A stretch of 64,000 bases of DNA from Verrucomicrobiota bacterium. Lineage in GTDB: Bacteria; Verrucomicrobiota; Verrucomicrobiia; Opitutales; Opitutaceae. The translations under genes and the position numbers were made by a program. Shown piece after piece: positions 17,547 through 27,661 of the stretch. The notes beneath the pieces are model-generated. The model saw only the letters and a program-made list of their open reading frames with translations. It did no database searches and was not told the origin of the DNA. The stretch spans positions 1 to 64,000 of the forward strand of contig CAUJJL010000076.1 in assembly GCA_963205455.1 (NCBI GenBank), given 5' to 3'. Numbering within the stretch: position 1 is the stretch's first letter; every line of letters starts with the position of its first letter.

Positions 17547-19928
17547 ATGAATGCCGTTAGCCGCTATGCATCGGGCCGCTCAAACTCAACTCGTTTTGCA
17601 AACAATGCTGCCTCGTCCGCGAAAGTGCGGAATTTTCGAAAATTTGCCGGACTGGTAGTGTCTTGCGGAACGCTCTGCCTGTATTCGCTGCAGGGCCAAA
17701 CTGCTCCGGCAGGTCCTGCTTCGAAGAACCCGACGTCCAACGACGTTGTCACCCTGCCTTCTTTTACTGTTTCGGCGCAGAAAGTTGCGCGCCCGATCCA
17801 AGAGGTGCCGTTGGCGATCACTGCGATCGACAGCCAGAAAGTGGAAGAGTTCAAGCTCTTCAATGCCCAGGATGTGCAGAATCTATCTCCGGGGCTGGAC
17901 GTGAAGATGACCGATCCCCGCAATCCGATCCCGAGTATGCGCGGCATCACGTTCAACCCGGACAGCGGCACGACCGCGGCTGTGGACGTATATTGGAACG
18001 AAGTCGCAGTCGGCCCGGATACGGCGTTTCGTTCCTTGTATGATGTCGGACAGATCGAGGTACTGCGCGGACCGCAGGGAACCCTGCGCGGCCGTTCGTC
18101 GCCGGGCGGTGCCATCACGATTGCGACGCGAAAACCAGATCTCAACAATTTTGGCATTTCGCTCGATCAGTCGCTTTCAGACCAGCATCTTATCAACTCT
18201 CAGTTTGCCTTGAACGTGCCGATCATCAAAGGGGTACTTGGGTTCCGGCTCGCTGGTCTCTACGATAGCAATAGTGCCGGCGGTGTCCGCAACATCGTCA
18301 CTGGGAAAGACAATTTCAGCCATACCCGCAGTTTCCGCGCGACACTGGAATGGAAGCCCAATGACAATTTCGATGTTACGTTCGTGCATCAATATCTGGA
18401 TCAGGTGCTGGTGGGTTTTGCAGCAGTCCAAGGTTCGCCGGTTTACAGCAAGACGTTGCCGAAGAATCTGAATCCGTTTGATCGCATCTCAGTCAGTCCC
18501 GGCGATGCCACGTACGAAGATCGGCCTGTCCTGGATTCCTTGACTGCTGCCCTGAAGCTACCGGGCAGGCACGAATTGACCGCGACTGTCGGATATCAGG
18601 ACACCAAGTCGCACATGAAAACAGAGTACGTCAACCTTGCCAACATCATCCCAGGATATACAGATCCGCAGATACTAGACAACTTGGGCAGCACTCAGAC
18701 TTACGAACTTCGGTTCTCATCCGTGAGGCACACGACTTGGAACTACATTTTTGGTGTCTACTATGAGAGCAGCGATTCAACGGTGCGTGTTCGGCAGCCG
18801 GCTGCCAAACTTTGGTTCGATAACGCGAACCCCTACGTTTCCATAAGTCCCGTGCCGCGCGCTCCGGATTACACCGTCCCTCTCGACCTTGCAGTCACGG
18901 GTACGGGATCTTACCGTGGGCTTTTTACGACACATACAGTCCAAGTTTCCAAGAAAGTGCGCTTGGAAGCTGGTGTTCGATATCAGCAGATCAAATCCGA
19001 CAGTCGTTCGGCAGACCCGGCTTTGGGCATCGACGGCAGTACCTCTCGTGATGAGAAGCCTACCACCGGCACGGGCAGTCTGTCCTTTCAGTTCACTCCG
19101 AGAATCCTCAGCTATGTCACGATTGGCCGCTCCTACCGGCCGGGTGGCGAAAGCCTCCGCATTGACTCTGCCGAGTTGGAAAAATACCTCCATTATCAAC
19201 CGGAAAAATCCAACGGTGTGGAATTGGGCTTCAAGAGCACATGGTACGACAATAGGATACAACTGAACGCAGACGTCTTCTACCAGAAGTTCAAGGGCTA
19301 TATTTCCCATTCGGGATACGTGAATGCTGATTCGAATTTCGACGGTGTTTCAGACAACAGTTACGGCATCTCATTCAATGGCGATGCTGAGACGAAGGGT
19401 GTCGAAGTCGGCTTGACTGCGGCTTTGCCCTATCGCGCGGTTTTCGGGTTCGACTTCAGCTACGCCGACGCACGATGGACTGACGCGCGTTCGCCCGCCA
19501 ACGTGTACAATGCGGCCGGGCTTTCCGTCTTCAACACGCCGGGTGAGCAGGTTAGCTTTGTCTCAATGAACGGCAAGCGGCTAGGGGATACACCGCGATT
19601 GACTTTGAGTTCGCGCTTCGAGTGGTCGAAGCGGTTCTCCTCTCATGAGGTTTTTGCCCGCAGCCTGTTTCGATACAATAGTGACCGTGAACTTATCGCC
19701 ACGCCGGATTCACATATTGGTGGCTCGGGCACGCTCGACCTGTTCGTGGGCTTAAGAAATCCTGAATCGAAGTGGAGCATCACGTTTTGGGTGAAAAATG
19801 CCCTGAACCGCGAGATAGTCATTAATCGGTCGCCCCAAACCAATATCGGAAGGTGGCACTCGGGCTACACTGCTGTTCGTGTTGCACCCGAGCGAGAACT
19901 GGGTGTCACAGGTACCTACCGCTTCTAG
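17547..19928 (+). CDS. TonB-dependent receptor of the rhamnoside locus
   Basis: This 793-residue outer-membrane receptor has a long, basic N-terminus with a hydrophobic signal region (FAGLVVSCGTLCLYSLQGQ), then VVTLPSFTVSAQKVARPIQEVPLAI as TonB box and start of the plug. The plug motif QIEVLRGPQGTLRGRSSPGGAI is canonical, and the barrel ends LGVTGTYRF. It is the first gene of a plus-strand run with the GH78 fusion 98 bp downstream, and a 16-bp near-palindrome lies upstream. The ligand is inferred to be the rhamnose-containing compound processed by the following enzymes. The divergent neighbour is the hybrid sensor kinase. Its size and plug are more like small-ligand receptors than SusC; no SusD is present. 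Confidence 0.9.
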   Translation: MNAVSRYASGRSNSTRFANNAASSAKVRNFRKFAGLVVSCGTLCLYSLQGQTAPAGPASKNPTSNDVVTLPSFTVSAQKVARPIQEVPLAITAIDSQKVEEFKLFNAQDVQNLSPGLDVKMTDPRNPIPSMRGITFNPDSGTTAAVDVYWNEVAVGPDTAFRSLYDVGQIEVLRGPQGTLRGRSSPGGAITIATRKPDLNNFGISLDQSLSDQHLINSQFALNVPIIKGVLGFRLAGLYDSNSAGGVRNIVTGKDNFSHTRSFRATLEWKPNDNFDVTFVHQYLDQVLVGFAAVQGSPVYSKTLPKNLNPFDRISVSPGDATYEDRPVLDSLTAALKLPGRHELTATVGYQDTKSHMKTEYVNLANIIPGYTDPQILDNLGSTQTYELRFSSVRHTTWNYIFGVYYESSDSTVRVRQPAAKLWFDNANPYVSISPVPRAPDYTVPLDLAVTGTGSYRGLFTTHTVQVSKKVRLEAGVRYQQIKSDSRSADPALGIDGSTSRDEKPTTGTGSLSFQFTPRILSYVTIGRSYRPGGESLRIDSAELEKYLHYQPEKSNGVELGFKSTWYDNRIQLNADVFYQKFKGYISHSGYVNADSNFDGVSDNSYGISFNGDAETKGVEVGLTAALPYRAVFGFDFSYADARWTDARSPANVYNAAGLSVFNTPGEQVSFVSMNGKRLGDTPRLTLSSRFEWSKRFSSHEVFARSLFRYNSDRELIATPDSHIGGSGTLDLFVGLRNPESKWSITFWVKNALNREIVINRSPQTNIGRWHSGYTAVRVAPERELGVTGTYRF

Positions 19929-20026
19929 TCGATCTCCGCGCGATTCTGAACCAGGAGCCTCCGCCAGGCTTTGCCCAATCGGAAAGCGGAGTGTCCACTG
20001 CCAATGACCCAAAGATCAATAATGCA

Positions 20027-23000
20027 ATGAAACTCCGATTGTTAAGCTGCTTCCAATCGGTTGCTTTGGCCTGCGCCATGGCTGCCTGCAGTGGTATCCG
20101 TCAACCAGAGGACGTTGCCGCATCCCCTCTGGTTCCTACTATGCTGCGCTGCGAATATCTCAATGATCCGGTTGGTATCGATGAGCCCGCGCCGCGCTTG
20201 AGCTGGCTGCTAAGCAGCAATTCAACTGAGCGTGGGCAGGTGCAGACAGCAAGTCGAGTTGTCGTCGCTTCGAGTTTGGCGCTCCTCGATAGGAACGAAG
20301 GCGACCTATGGGACGCAGAACTGGTTGGCAGTTCGACTGATCAGGTTGTTTACGCCGGCAAGCGTCTGCCGGCACATGCCCAAGCGTACTGGAAAGTGCA
20401 AGTGGTCGATGGCGAGAATCGGCGCTCGGCCTGGAGTGCCCCTGCAAAGTGGTCGATGGGATTGTTGAAATCGGATACATGGCAGGCGAAATGGATAGGA
20501 TACGATGATGCTAAGACTGCGATCGCGGAATGGCTACCGACCCCACAGAAGGATCGCACTTACCTTCCGGTCATTTTGCTGCGCAAGGATTTCACGCTTT
20601 CATCGCAGCCCGCGCGCGCGGTGCTCTATGTGACTGCATTGGGTAACGTGGAGCCTCGGCTCAACGGCCAGCGTATTTCGGATGACTATTTCACCCCAGG
20701 GTGGACCGACTATAGGAAACGACTCTATTACCGTGCCTACGATGTTACGGCCCGTCTCAAGAAAGGAGATAATACAATCGGCGCCCTTCTTGCTGACGGC
20801 TGGTTTCGCGGAAACGTTGGGGCATTCGGCCAAAATTTCTATGGTCGACACACGCGCCTGCGTGCGGAATTGCATGTGTTCGATGCAGCCGGTCACAGCC
20901 ATGTCATCGTCACTGATCCAACTTGGAAGGCAGGCATGGGTCCGATTCTCGAGGCCGACATGCAAGCGGGCGAATCCTACGATGCGCGGCTCGAGCAGCC
21001 CGGTTGGGATGCGCCTGGCTTCAACGACCGCAGTTGGTTCGCGGTCACTAGTGGTGCAGAGGTATCTCCGTCTATCCTTCGCGCGCATCCCGCGCCACCG
21101 GTGCGCCGGGTCGTCGAGCGGCCGACCGTAACAGTAACGGAGCCGAAGCCCGGGGTGTATGTGTTTGACCTCGGTCAGAACTTCGCAGGCTTTGCGCGGC
21201 TCAAAGTGAACGAGCCCGCGGGCACGGTTGTGACTCTGCGCTTTGCAGAAATGCTGAAGGCAGACGGTACAATTTACACTGACAATCTGCGCTCCGCGCG
21301 TGTCATAGATACCTACGTGTGCAAGGGTAGCGGGCAAGAGATTTGGGAGCCACGCTTCACTTTCCACGGATTCCGCTACGTCGAGGTCACGGGGCTCACG
21401 AAAGCTCCGCCCGCAGCGACGATCACAGGCGTCGTGCTGAGCACGGGAAACGCCGACACCGGCGCATTCGAGTCTTCCAGCGCAGTACTCAACCAAATCT
21501 GGTCCAACACTCGCTGGGGTCAGCTCTCCAACTATCTTGAGGTGCCGACCGACTGCCCGCAACGCGACGAGCGTCTTGGCTGGACGGGTGACGCCCAGGT
21601 ATTCGTGCGAAGCGGTTCCTACAATCAGGACATCGCGGCATTCATGAGCAAGTGGATCGACGACATAGTCGATACACAATCGCTTGATGGTGCATTTAAC
21701 GACACCGCACCTGTGGGTTTCAAGGGTTCGGCTGCGGGTTGGGCAGACGCTGGCATCATCATTCCATGGACGATCTGGAAGGTGTACGGCGATACGCGCA
21801 TCCTCGAGCGGAACTATGTTGCGATGCACCGCTATTTGGATTTCCTCCGTGGGCAGGCCCCTGATTTGATAGGACCTAACCGCGGCTACGGTGATTGGCT
21901 CGCCATCGGCGGCGTCACAGAAAAATCGCTTATTTCCACCGCATATTTTGCCAACAACGCCAGGCTCATGGCGGAGATTGCGTCGGCTCTCAAAAAAAAC
22001 GATGACGCGGCGGCTTTTCGCAAGCTGTTCGACGAGATCTCCAACGCGTTCCAGAAGAAGTTCATTAATGCCGACGGCTCAATCGGAGAAAAGAAATCAC
22101 AGACAGCGCACTTGCTAGCTCTTCGCTTCGGCCTGCTCACCCCCGCACAGCGCACTGCGGCTATTCCCCACCTAGTCAAGAATCTCGAGGACCGCAATTG
22201 GCGGCACGGCGTCGGTTTCCTCGGCGTAAATGTGCTGCTGCCGACGTTGACGGATATTGGACACACTGATGGCGCCTACTACACGATCACCGGGACAGAA
22301 TTCCCCTCGTGGGGCTACTCCATTTCGCAAGGAGCCACGACAATCTGGGAGCGATGGAACAGCTTCACCAAGGTGCGCGGGTTCGGCGATGCCGGGATGA
22401 ACTCGTTCAACCATTATGCTTATGGCTCATGTGTCGAGTGGCTATATCGCACTATGTTGGGCATCGACGCGACCGAGCCCGGATTTGGACGTGTGATCAT
22501 CAAGCCTGAGCCCGGCCCGGGGGTCAGCTATGCGCGCGGCTATTACGATAGCATCCGCGGACGAATCGCAACGAGTTGGAAGGTTGAGGCCGGCCAGTTC
22601 CTGCTGGATGTTACGTTACCGCCTAACGTAATCAGCGAGATTTTTGTCTGCACCGATTCGGTCAACGGAGTGTTCGAGGGCGGACAGCCAGCGGCTGCGG
22701 CCCCGGGGTTGAAGTTCCTCCGCAATGAGGGCGGTTTTGCGGTATTCGCCGCTGGCTCTGGCAATTATCGTTTCACTGCACCCTATTCTGGTTCTGTGGC
22801 CACCAGCACACCACCTGTACCCGGTAAGGGCAATGCTGCCGAAGAGGAACTCGGGCCGAAGCTGCCTGAGAAAGATGGCGCGGCCTCAGGTTTCTCTTTG
22901 CATACTAAGATTGGTGTGCTGCTCGACAATCCTGTGACGCGGGAGGCACTTCAACAGGTCATACCCGAGGCGATCAGCAACCCCGAGTTCTCCCAGGCGC

Positions 23001-24970
23001 GCGAATCCACCTTTGCGCAGTTGCACGATTTCGCTCCGGAATATTTCACGACAGAAAAGCTGCAAAAAATCGCAGGAGTTCTGGCCAGCGTCATTGCATC
23101 GCAATGGTCGGTGGAGACTTCAAAGATTGGCGACCTTCTAGATAATCCGCTCACCCGTGCCGTGCTCGAAAAGCACATGCCTGAGGCCCTGGCAGACCAG
23201 GAATTCGCACAGGCACGCGGCTCGACCTTGCGGTTTATTCAGGGGTTCGACGTAGACTACTTCACTGATACGCGCCTCAAGGCCATCGCCGACGATCTTG
23301 CGGCACTCACAGGTGTACCGATAGGTGGCGCGACGTCGCAGCCCTCGCCACTGTTGCCAACGTCCGATAAGCGGACGGCTTCAACAGGCACCGGGTTTGG
23401 TAGGAAATCGAAGATCGGCGACTTGCTCGACAACCCTGCCGCGAAAGCTGTTCTCGCGAAATACCTAGGCGCGATGATTGACAGCCCCCAATTCGCAGGC
23501 GCGCGAGGCATTACACTCGCCATGCTGAAGCCTTACGTGCCTCAGGTTCTTAATGATGAGAAACTAGAGACGATTTTTGACGAACTTGGGTCAATCAAAC
23601 GAGAGGCAAGCCAACCCGTTGCGTCGACGATCGCGTCTCCGGCCGGCGTGCTTTCGGTCGACACGAAGATGAGAGATTTGCTCGCAAACCCAGAGGCAAG
23701 GGCGGTGCTCGCGAAGCATCTGAGCAAGATCATGGCGAGTCCGCGCATCGATCAATCGCGCGACCTCACGTTGCGCCGACTGCAACTGTATTTCCCGGAG
23801 TCCGTGACCAATGACATACTTGACGCTATCAACACCGATCTGAACAAGTTGGCTGCTCTGAACAGCCCCGATGCAGCGACAACGATGACGCAAGTCTGGT
23901 CGGTTGATTCGTCGGTCGGAGCCTTAATGGACAACGCCGAAGCTTTAGCCGTGCTTATGAAGCATCAGCCGGAAGTCTTTGGAAACAAGCAGATAACGGC
24001 AGCGCGTGATATGACGTTACGTGCCCTGCAGCCGTATGTCCCGTCCATGACCGACGCCGTGCTTGCCTCGATAGACCAGAATCTCCACGCATTGCCGGTG
24101 CCGCCGGGCGCGATTGTTCAGTTTCAGCCGCGGGTCGTGAGCGATCCCCTTCAGTTGAAGATGATTCCGCTTTGGGAAAACGGCGCACCGGGTTCCCTCG
24201 GTGATCGTCCGAGTGACAAGCCTTCGCTAACGGTCGTCGCGCCTGAGACTGTGCAGCGGAACGGCACGGCCGTGATCGTTGCTCCCGGCGGAGCTTATCA
24301 GGCGCTTGCGTCCAATCACGAGGGGCGCCAAGTCGCGGACTGGTTCGCGGCCCGCGGTGTGACCGCCTTTGTGCTAACGTACCGGCTCATTCCTTTTGGC
24401 TACCATCATCCGGCGCAACTGCAGGACGGCGAGCGGGCTGTCCGCTGGGTACGGGCACACGCCAAGGAGTTCGGCCTCGATCCCGAGCGCATCGGCATGA
24501 TCGGGTTTTCCGCGGGCGGACATCTCACCACGATGGTGGCCACACAAAGCGATGACGGCGATCCCGCAGCGGTGGACCCCATTGAGCGCGTCAGTAGTCA
24601 CTTGAACTTCATGGTGCTTGGCTATCCCGGTGTGCTGCGCACTGCCGGGTTAATCTCGGCACTGCTCGGTCGCGAGCCCGACTTGGCGACAGCCGATCAG
24701 GTTTACACCGAAAGGCACATCACCAAGAGCACGCCGCCGACGTTTATGTTTCACACGGCAGATGACGAGGTCGTCGCCGTCGATCGCGTGATGGAGTTCT
24801 ATGGCGTGCTGCAAAAGGCCGGGGTGCCAGTTGAATTGCACGTATTCGAGCAAGGTCGCCACGGGATGGGCTTTGCGCTGCACAGTCCAGCGCTTCGCGC
24901 CTGGCCCATCATATTGGAAAATTGGCTGGTACGTCACGGCTTGCTGGCGGGGCAACAGACTTCCAAGTGA
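20027..24970 (+). CDS. GH78 alpha-L-rhamnosidase fused to five tandem repeats and a C-terminal esterase
   Basis: This 1647-residue lipoprotein-like enzyme starts at the ATG at 20027; the frame is open from 19853, but a lipobox (CAMAAC) follows this start. Residues about 40-935 form an alpha-L-rhamnosidase with the GH78 motif DCPQRDERLGWTGD (Asp509, Glu515, Asp522) and a further conserved Glu775 (TIWERWNS). Residues about 959-1357 hold five degenerate helical repeats (KIGDLLDNP..ARAVLEKH..ARDLTL..L). Residues about 1370-1647 are an alpha/beta-hydrolase of the acetyl-xylan/feruloyl-esterase type: oxyanion VAPGGAY, nucleophile Ser1495 (GFSAGGH), acid in HTADDEVV and His in EQGRHGMGF. It should cleave terminal rhamnose and remove acyl groups from the same substrate. 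It follows the receptor gene and precedes GH3 and RhaT. Confidence 0.9.
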   Translation: MKLRLLSCFQSVALACAMAACSGIRQPEDVAASPLVPTMLRCEYLNDPVGIDEPAPRLSWLLSSNSTERGQVQTASRVVVASSLALLDRNEGDLWDAELVGSSTDQVVYAGKRLPAHAQAYWKVQVVDGENRRSAWSAPAKWSMGLLKSDTWQAKWIGYDDAKTAIAEWLPTPQKDRTYLPVILLRKDFTLSSQPARAVLYVTALGNVEPRLNGQRISDDYFTPGWTDYRKRLYYRAYDVTARLKKGDNTIGALLADGWFRGNVGAFGQNFYGRHTRLRAELHVFDAAGHSHVIVTDPTWKAGMGPILEADMQAGESYDARLEQPGWDAPGFNDRSWFAVTSGAEVSPSILRAHPAPPVRRVVERPTVTVTEPKPGVYVFDLGQNFAGFARLKVNEPAGTVVTLRFAEMLKADGTIYTDNLRSARVIDTYVCKGSGQEIWEPRFTFHGFRYVEVTGLTKAPPAATITGVVLSTGNADTGAFESSSAVLNQIWSNTRWGQLSNYLEVPTDCPQRDERLGWTGDAQVFVRSGSYNQDIAAFMSKWIDDIVDTQSLDGAFNDTAPVGFKGSAAGWADAGIIIPWTIWKVYGDTRILERNYVAMHRYLDFLRGQAPDLIGPNRGYGDWLAIGGVTEKSLISTAYFANNARLMAEIASALKKNDDAAAFRKLFDEISNAFQKKFINADGSIGEKKSQTAHLLALRFGLLTPAQRTAAIPHLVKNLEDRNWRHGVGFLGVNVLLPTLTDIGHTDGAYYTITGTEFPSWGYSISQGATTIWERWNSFTKVRGFGDAGMNSFNHYAYGSCVEWLYRTMLGIDATEPGFGRVIIKPEPGPGVSYARGYYDSIRGRIATSWKVEAGQFLLDVTLPPNVISEIFVCTDSVNGVFEGGQPAAAAPGLKFLRNEGGFAVFAAGSGNYRFTAPYSGSVATSTPPVPGKGNAAEEELGPKLPEKDGAASGFSLHTKIGVLLDNPVTREALQQVIPEAISNPEFSQARESTFAQLHDFAPEYFTTEKLQKIAGVLASVIASQWSVETSKIGDLLDNPLTRAVLEKHMPEALADQEFAQARGSTLRFIQGFDVDYFTDTRLKAIADDLAALTGVPIGGATSQPSPLLPTSDKRTASTGTGFGRKSKIGDLLDNPAAKAVLAKYLGAMIDSPQFAGARGITLAMLKPYVPQVLNDEKLETIFDELGSIKREASQPVASTIASPAGVLSVDTKMRDLLANPEARAVLAKHLSKIMASPRIDQSRDLTLRRLQLYFPESVTNDILDAINTDLNKLAALNSPDAATTMTQVWSVDSSVGALMDNAEALAVLMKHQPEVFGNKQITAARDMTLRALQPYVPSMTDAVLASIDQNLHALPVPPGAIVQFQPRVVSDPLQLKMIPLWENGAPGSLGDRPSDKPSLTVVAPETVQRNGTAVIVAPGGAYQALASNHEGRQVADWFAARGVTAFVLTYRLIPFGYHHPAQLQDGERAVRWVRAHAKEFGLDPERIGMIGFSAGGHLTTMVATQSDDGDPAAVDPIERVSSHLNFMVLGYPGVLRTAGLISALLGREPDLATADQVYTERHITKSTPPTFMFHTADDEVVAVDRVMEFYGVLQKAGVPVELHVFEQGRHGMGFALHSPALRAWPIILENWLVRHGLLAGQQTSK

Positions 24971-25124
24971 ATTCGGTGAGCCCGCATGATCCGCGGCCAA
25001 TTCTTAGCTAAGTGGCCTGTGGCTGGGCCCAAGTTGTCTTCGTCTTTGCTGTGCTCAGCACGCCCTGCCTGACCGGAATCGCTTCGAGTATTTAGGCATT
25101 TGGCCGTAACCGACGCTGCGGACC

Positions 25125-25140
25125 CGATGGAATTTCATCT
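25125..25140. promoter_or_regulatory. Candidate operator of the rhamnoside locus, copy 2
   Basis: GATGGAATTTCATC at 25126-25139 is the exact reverse complement of the core of the site at 17424-17437. It lies 124 bp upstream of the GH3 gene, in the only sizeable gap between GH78 and RhaT, so it marks a second promoter of the same regulon. Confidence 0.55.
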
Positions 25141-25263
25141 TACGGCGGGCTATGCAGCGCAAGCTGTAGCGCACATGTTCTGTACTGCTCCACCGAGAAC
25201 AGCCCCTGAAAGGCGCAGCTAACACACGAGTTCGCCATCTTCAGTGGATCCTTCGTACATCCC

Positions 25264-27627
25264 ATGAAATATCCGAAACTAATTGCAGTTACTTTAAGTG
25301 TTTTTCCACTTCTGGCTCCAGCTAAGACAGTCGATTTTCGTGCAAAGGCGAAAGATTTGGTGTCGCAGATGACCCTTGAGGAGAAGGCCGCACTATGCTC
25401 CGGCCTGAACCTATGGTCGACCAAGCCAATCGAGCGGCTCGGCATCCCTTCTATTGTCTTCACGGACGGACCGCATGGTGTTCGCCGGACGTCGCCCGAC
25501 TCACAGTCGGGCGATTTGTCCGACAGCATCCCCGCGACTTGTTTTCCGACTGCACCAGGTCTCGCCGCGACGTGGAATGTCGAACTGGTGCAGGAGGTTG
25601 GACAAGCGCTCGGAGGCGAGGCTCAGGCGCTCGGCGTTCAGGTCCTTCTTGGCCCCGGAGTGAACATGAAGCGCTCCCCTCAAGGTGGCCGCAATTTCGA
25701 GTACTATTCCGAAGATCCGTTGCTTGCTGGGCGACTCGCCACAGCATGGATCCGGGGTGTGCAAAGCCAAGGGGTGGGAGCCTCCCTCAAACACTTTGCT
25801 GCGAACAATCAGGAATGGGAGCGCATGATCAGCAATTCAATTCTAGATGAACGCACGCTGCACGAGATCTATTTACCGGCGTTCGAAGCGGCCGTGAAGG
25901 AAGCGCAGCCCTGGACGGTGATGTGCGCCTACAACAAACTTAACGGTATCTACGCTTCCGAAAACTCCGCGTTGCTTACGGACATCCTCAGGCGGTCGTG
26001 GGGCTTCAAGGGCATTGTCATATCGGACTGGGGCGCGGTGGACAATCGCGTTGCAGGCGTTCGAGCCGGCTTGAATCTCGAAATGCCAGCATCAGGCGGC
26101 ACAAATGACCGGCGGATTGTTGCGGCTGTGATCGCAGGCGAGCTCGAGGTATCGACCCTCGACGAGATGGTTACAGATTCGGTTGAACTCATCCTGCGTG
26201 CGAAGGCATCAATGCAGACGAGGGCGAAGTACGATGAAGCGGCGCATCACGCCCTTGCCCGCCGCGCTGCCGGCGAGGCCATCGTGCTGCTGAAAAACGA
26301 CCAAGCGCTTCCACTTGATGCAATGCATCCCGGTAAAATTGCGATAATCGGTAGTTTTGCGAAATACCCACGCTATCAAGGCGCAGGTAGTTCCCAAGTG
26401 CGACCGACAAAACTCGACAACGCATTCGACGAACTCGCTGCTCTAGTCGGGGCGCAGCATTTGAACTTCGCGGCGGGTTATGATGCCGAGGGTATCTCCA
26501 ATGACGCGCTGATAGCCGAGGCTCGCACTGCCGCGAAGCAGGCAGGACGGGCCATCGTCTTTGTCGGGCTCCCCGACAGCTATGAATCGGAAGCGTTCGA
26601 TCGGAAAAACATCGACCTGCCCGTAGATCACAACCGGCTGGTTGAAGCGGTCGTCGCGGAGCAGCCTAACACCACGGTCGTGCTAATGAACGGTTCAGCC
26701 GTCACCATGCCGTGGGTCGGTCAAGTGAAGGCGATTCTGGAGGCGTATCTCGGAGGCCAAGCCGGCGGCGGTGCGATCGCCGACGTGCTGACCGGTCGGG
26801 TTAATCCTTCAGGCAAGCTTGCCGAGACGTTTCCGGCGCGAATCGAGGACACGCCATCCTATCCGAATTTCCCCGGTCGCAACGGACAGGCGCTCTACGG
26901 CGAGGGGTTGTTCATCGGCTATCGTTTCTATGACGCCAAGAAAGTGGCACCGCTGTTTCCCTTCGGCTTCGGGCTGAGTTATACGAGCTTCGCCTACATT
27001 GCGATTAAGGTCGATGAAGCCAAGGTGAAGGCCGCTAATGGTGCTACAGTCCACGTGACAGTAAAGAATACCGGTAAGCATGCCGGGGCTGAGGTCGTGC
27101 AGCTTTATGTCAAACAGGTCGCCCCGACCTTGGTGCGTCCGGAGAAAGAGTTGAAACACTTCGCCAAAGTTCTGCTAGCTCCAGGCGAAGAGAGAACCCT
27201 GACATTCACGCTCAACGCGCGCGACTTTGCCTACTATGATGCGCATCTGCATGACTGGGTAGTGGACTCGGGCTCCTTCGATGTTTTGGTAGGTGGCTCG
27301 TCACGCGACTTGCCGCTGAAACAGACGATCACTGTCGAGGGGATCGTGAGCCGATTCCCAAAGCTTACGCGCTATTCGTCAATTGGCGACTTGGCTAAAA
27401 ATCCGAAGAGCCGCCCTATCTACGACCAGCTTATGCAAGGGACGCTGAACCGGTCGAACGAAAAAGGGAAACCGCTGACCGCTGCTGAAGAAGCGGAAGC
27501 GAAGAAAGCGCGCGACACCATGGCGGCTTTTATGAACGAAATGCCGCTCTGCAAACTCGTCTTGATGTCACAAGGGCAGTTCTCCGAGGAGATGCTGCAA
27601 GGGATTCTGCAAGCGGCGAATCAGTAA
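25264..27627 (+). CDS. Glycoside hydrolase family 3 (beta-glucosidase-like), exported
   Basis: This 787-residue enzyme has a signal peptide (ITVTLS..LAPAKT type, cleaved around residue 20). The N-terminal GH3 barrel contains VGASLKHFAANNQE and the nucleophile Asp255 in IVISDWGAVDNR. The second alpha/beta domain has GEAIVLLKNDQALPLD. A fibronectin-III-like domain near 590-700 has NTGKHAGAEVVQLYVKQ. The last about 85 residues (SIGDLAKNPKSRPIYDQLM onward) resemble the repeat units of the GH78 fusion upstream. Family members remove beta-linked glucose or xylose; in this setting a glucose exposed after rhamnose removal is a reasonable guess. A candidate operator stands 124 bp upstream and RhaT follows 34 bp downstream. 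Confidence 0.92.
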   Translation: MKYPKLIAVTLSVFPLLAPAKTVDFRAKAKDLVSQMTLEEKAALCSGLNLWSTKPIERLGIPSIVFTDGPHGVRRTSPDSQSGDLSDSIPATCFPTAPGLAATWNVELVQEVGQALGGEAQALGVQVLLGPGVNMKRSPQGGRNFEYYSEDPLLAGRLATAWIRGVQSQGVGASLKHFAANNQEWERMISNSILDERTLHEIYLPAFEAAVKEAQPWTVMCAYNKLNGIYASENSALLTDILRRSWGFKGIVISDWGAVDNRVAGVRAGLNLEMPASGGTNDRRIVAAVIAGELEVSTLDEMVTDSVELILRAKASMQTRAKYDEAAHHALARRAAGEAIVLLKNDQALPLDAMHPGKIAIIGSFAKYPRYQGAGSSQVRPTKLDNAFDELAALVGAQHLNFAAGYDAEGISNDALIAEARTAAKQAGRAIVFVGLPDSYESEAFDRKNIDLPVDHNRLVEAVVAEQPNTTVVLMNGSAVTMPWVGQVKAILEAYLGGQAGGGAIADVLTGRVNPSGKLAETFPARIEDTPSYPNFPGRNGQALYGEGLFIGYRFYDAKKVAPLFPFGFGLSYTSFAYIAIKVDEAKVKAANGATVHVTVKNTGKHAGAEVVQLYVKQVAPTLVRPEKELKHFAKVLLAPGEERTLTFTLNARDFAYYDAHLHDWVVDSGSFDVLVGGSSRDLPLKQTITVEGIVSRFPKLTRYSSIGDLAKNPKSRPIYDQLMQGTLNRSNEKGKPLTAAEEAEAKKARDTMAAFMNEMPLCKLVLMSQGQFSEEMLQGILQAANQ

Positions 27628-27661
27628 GGCGATCAAGCGCTCATATATTTCGGATCAATTC

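Noticed and set aside
20600..21829. 409-residue minus-strand frame inside the GH78 gene
   Set aside because: The plus strand contains the GH78 catalytic motifs throughout; the antisense product is His/Arg/Cys-rich and lacks domain features.
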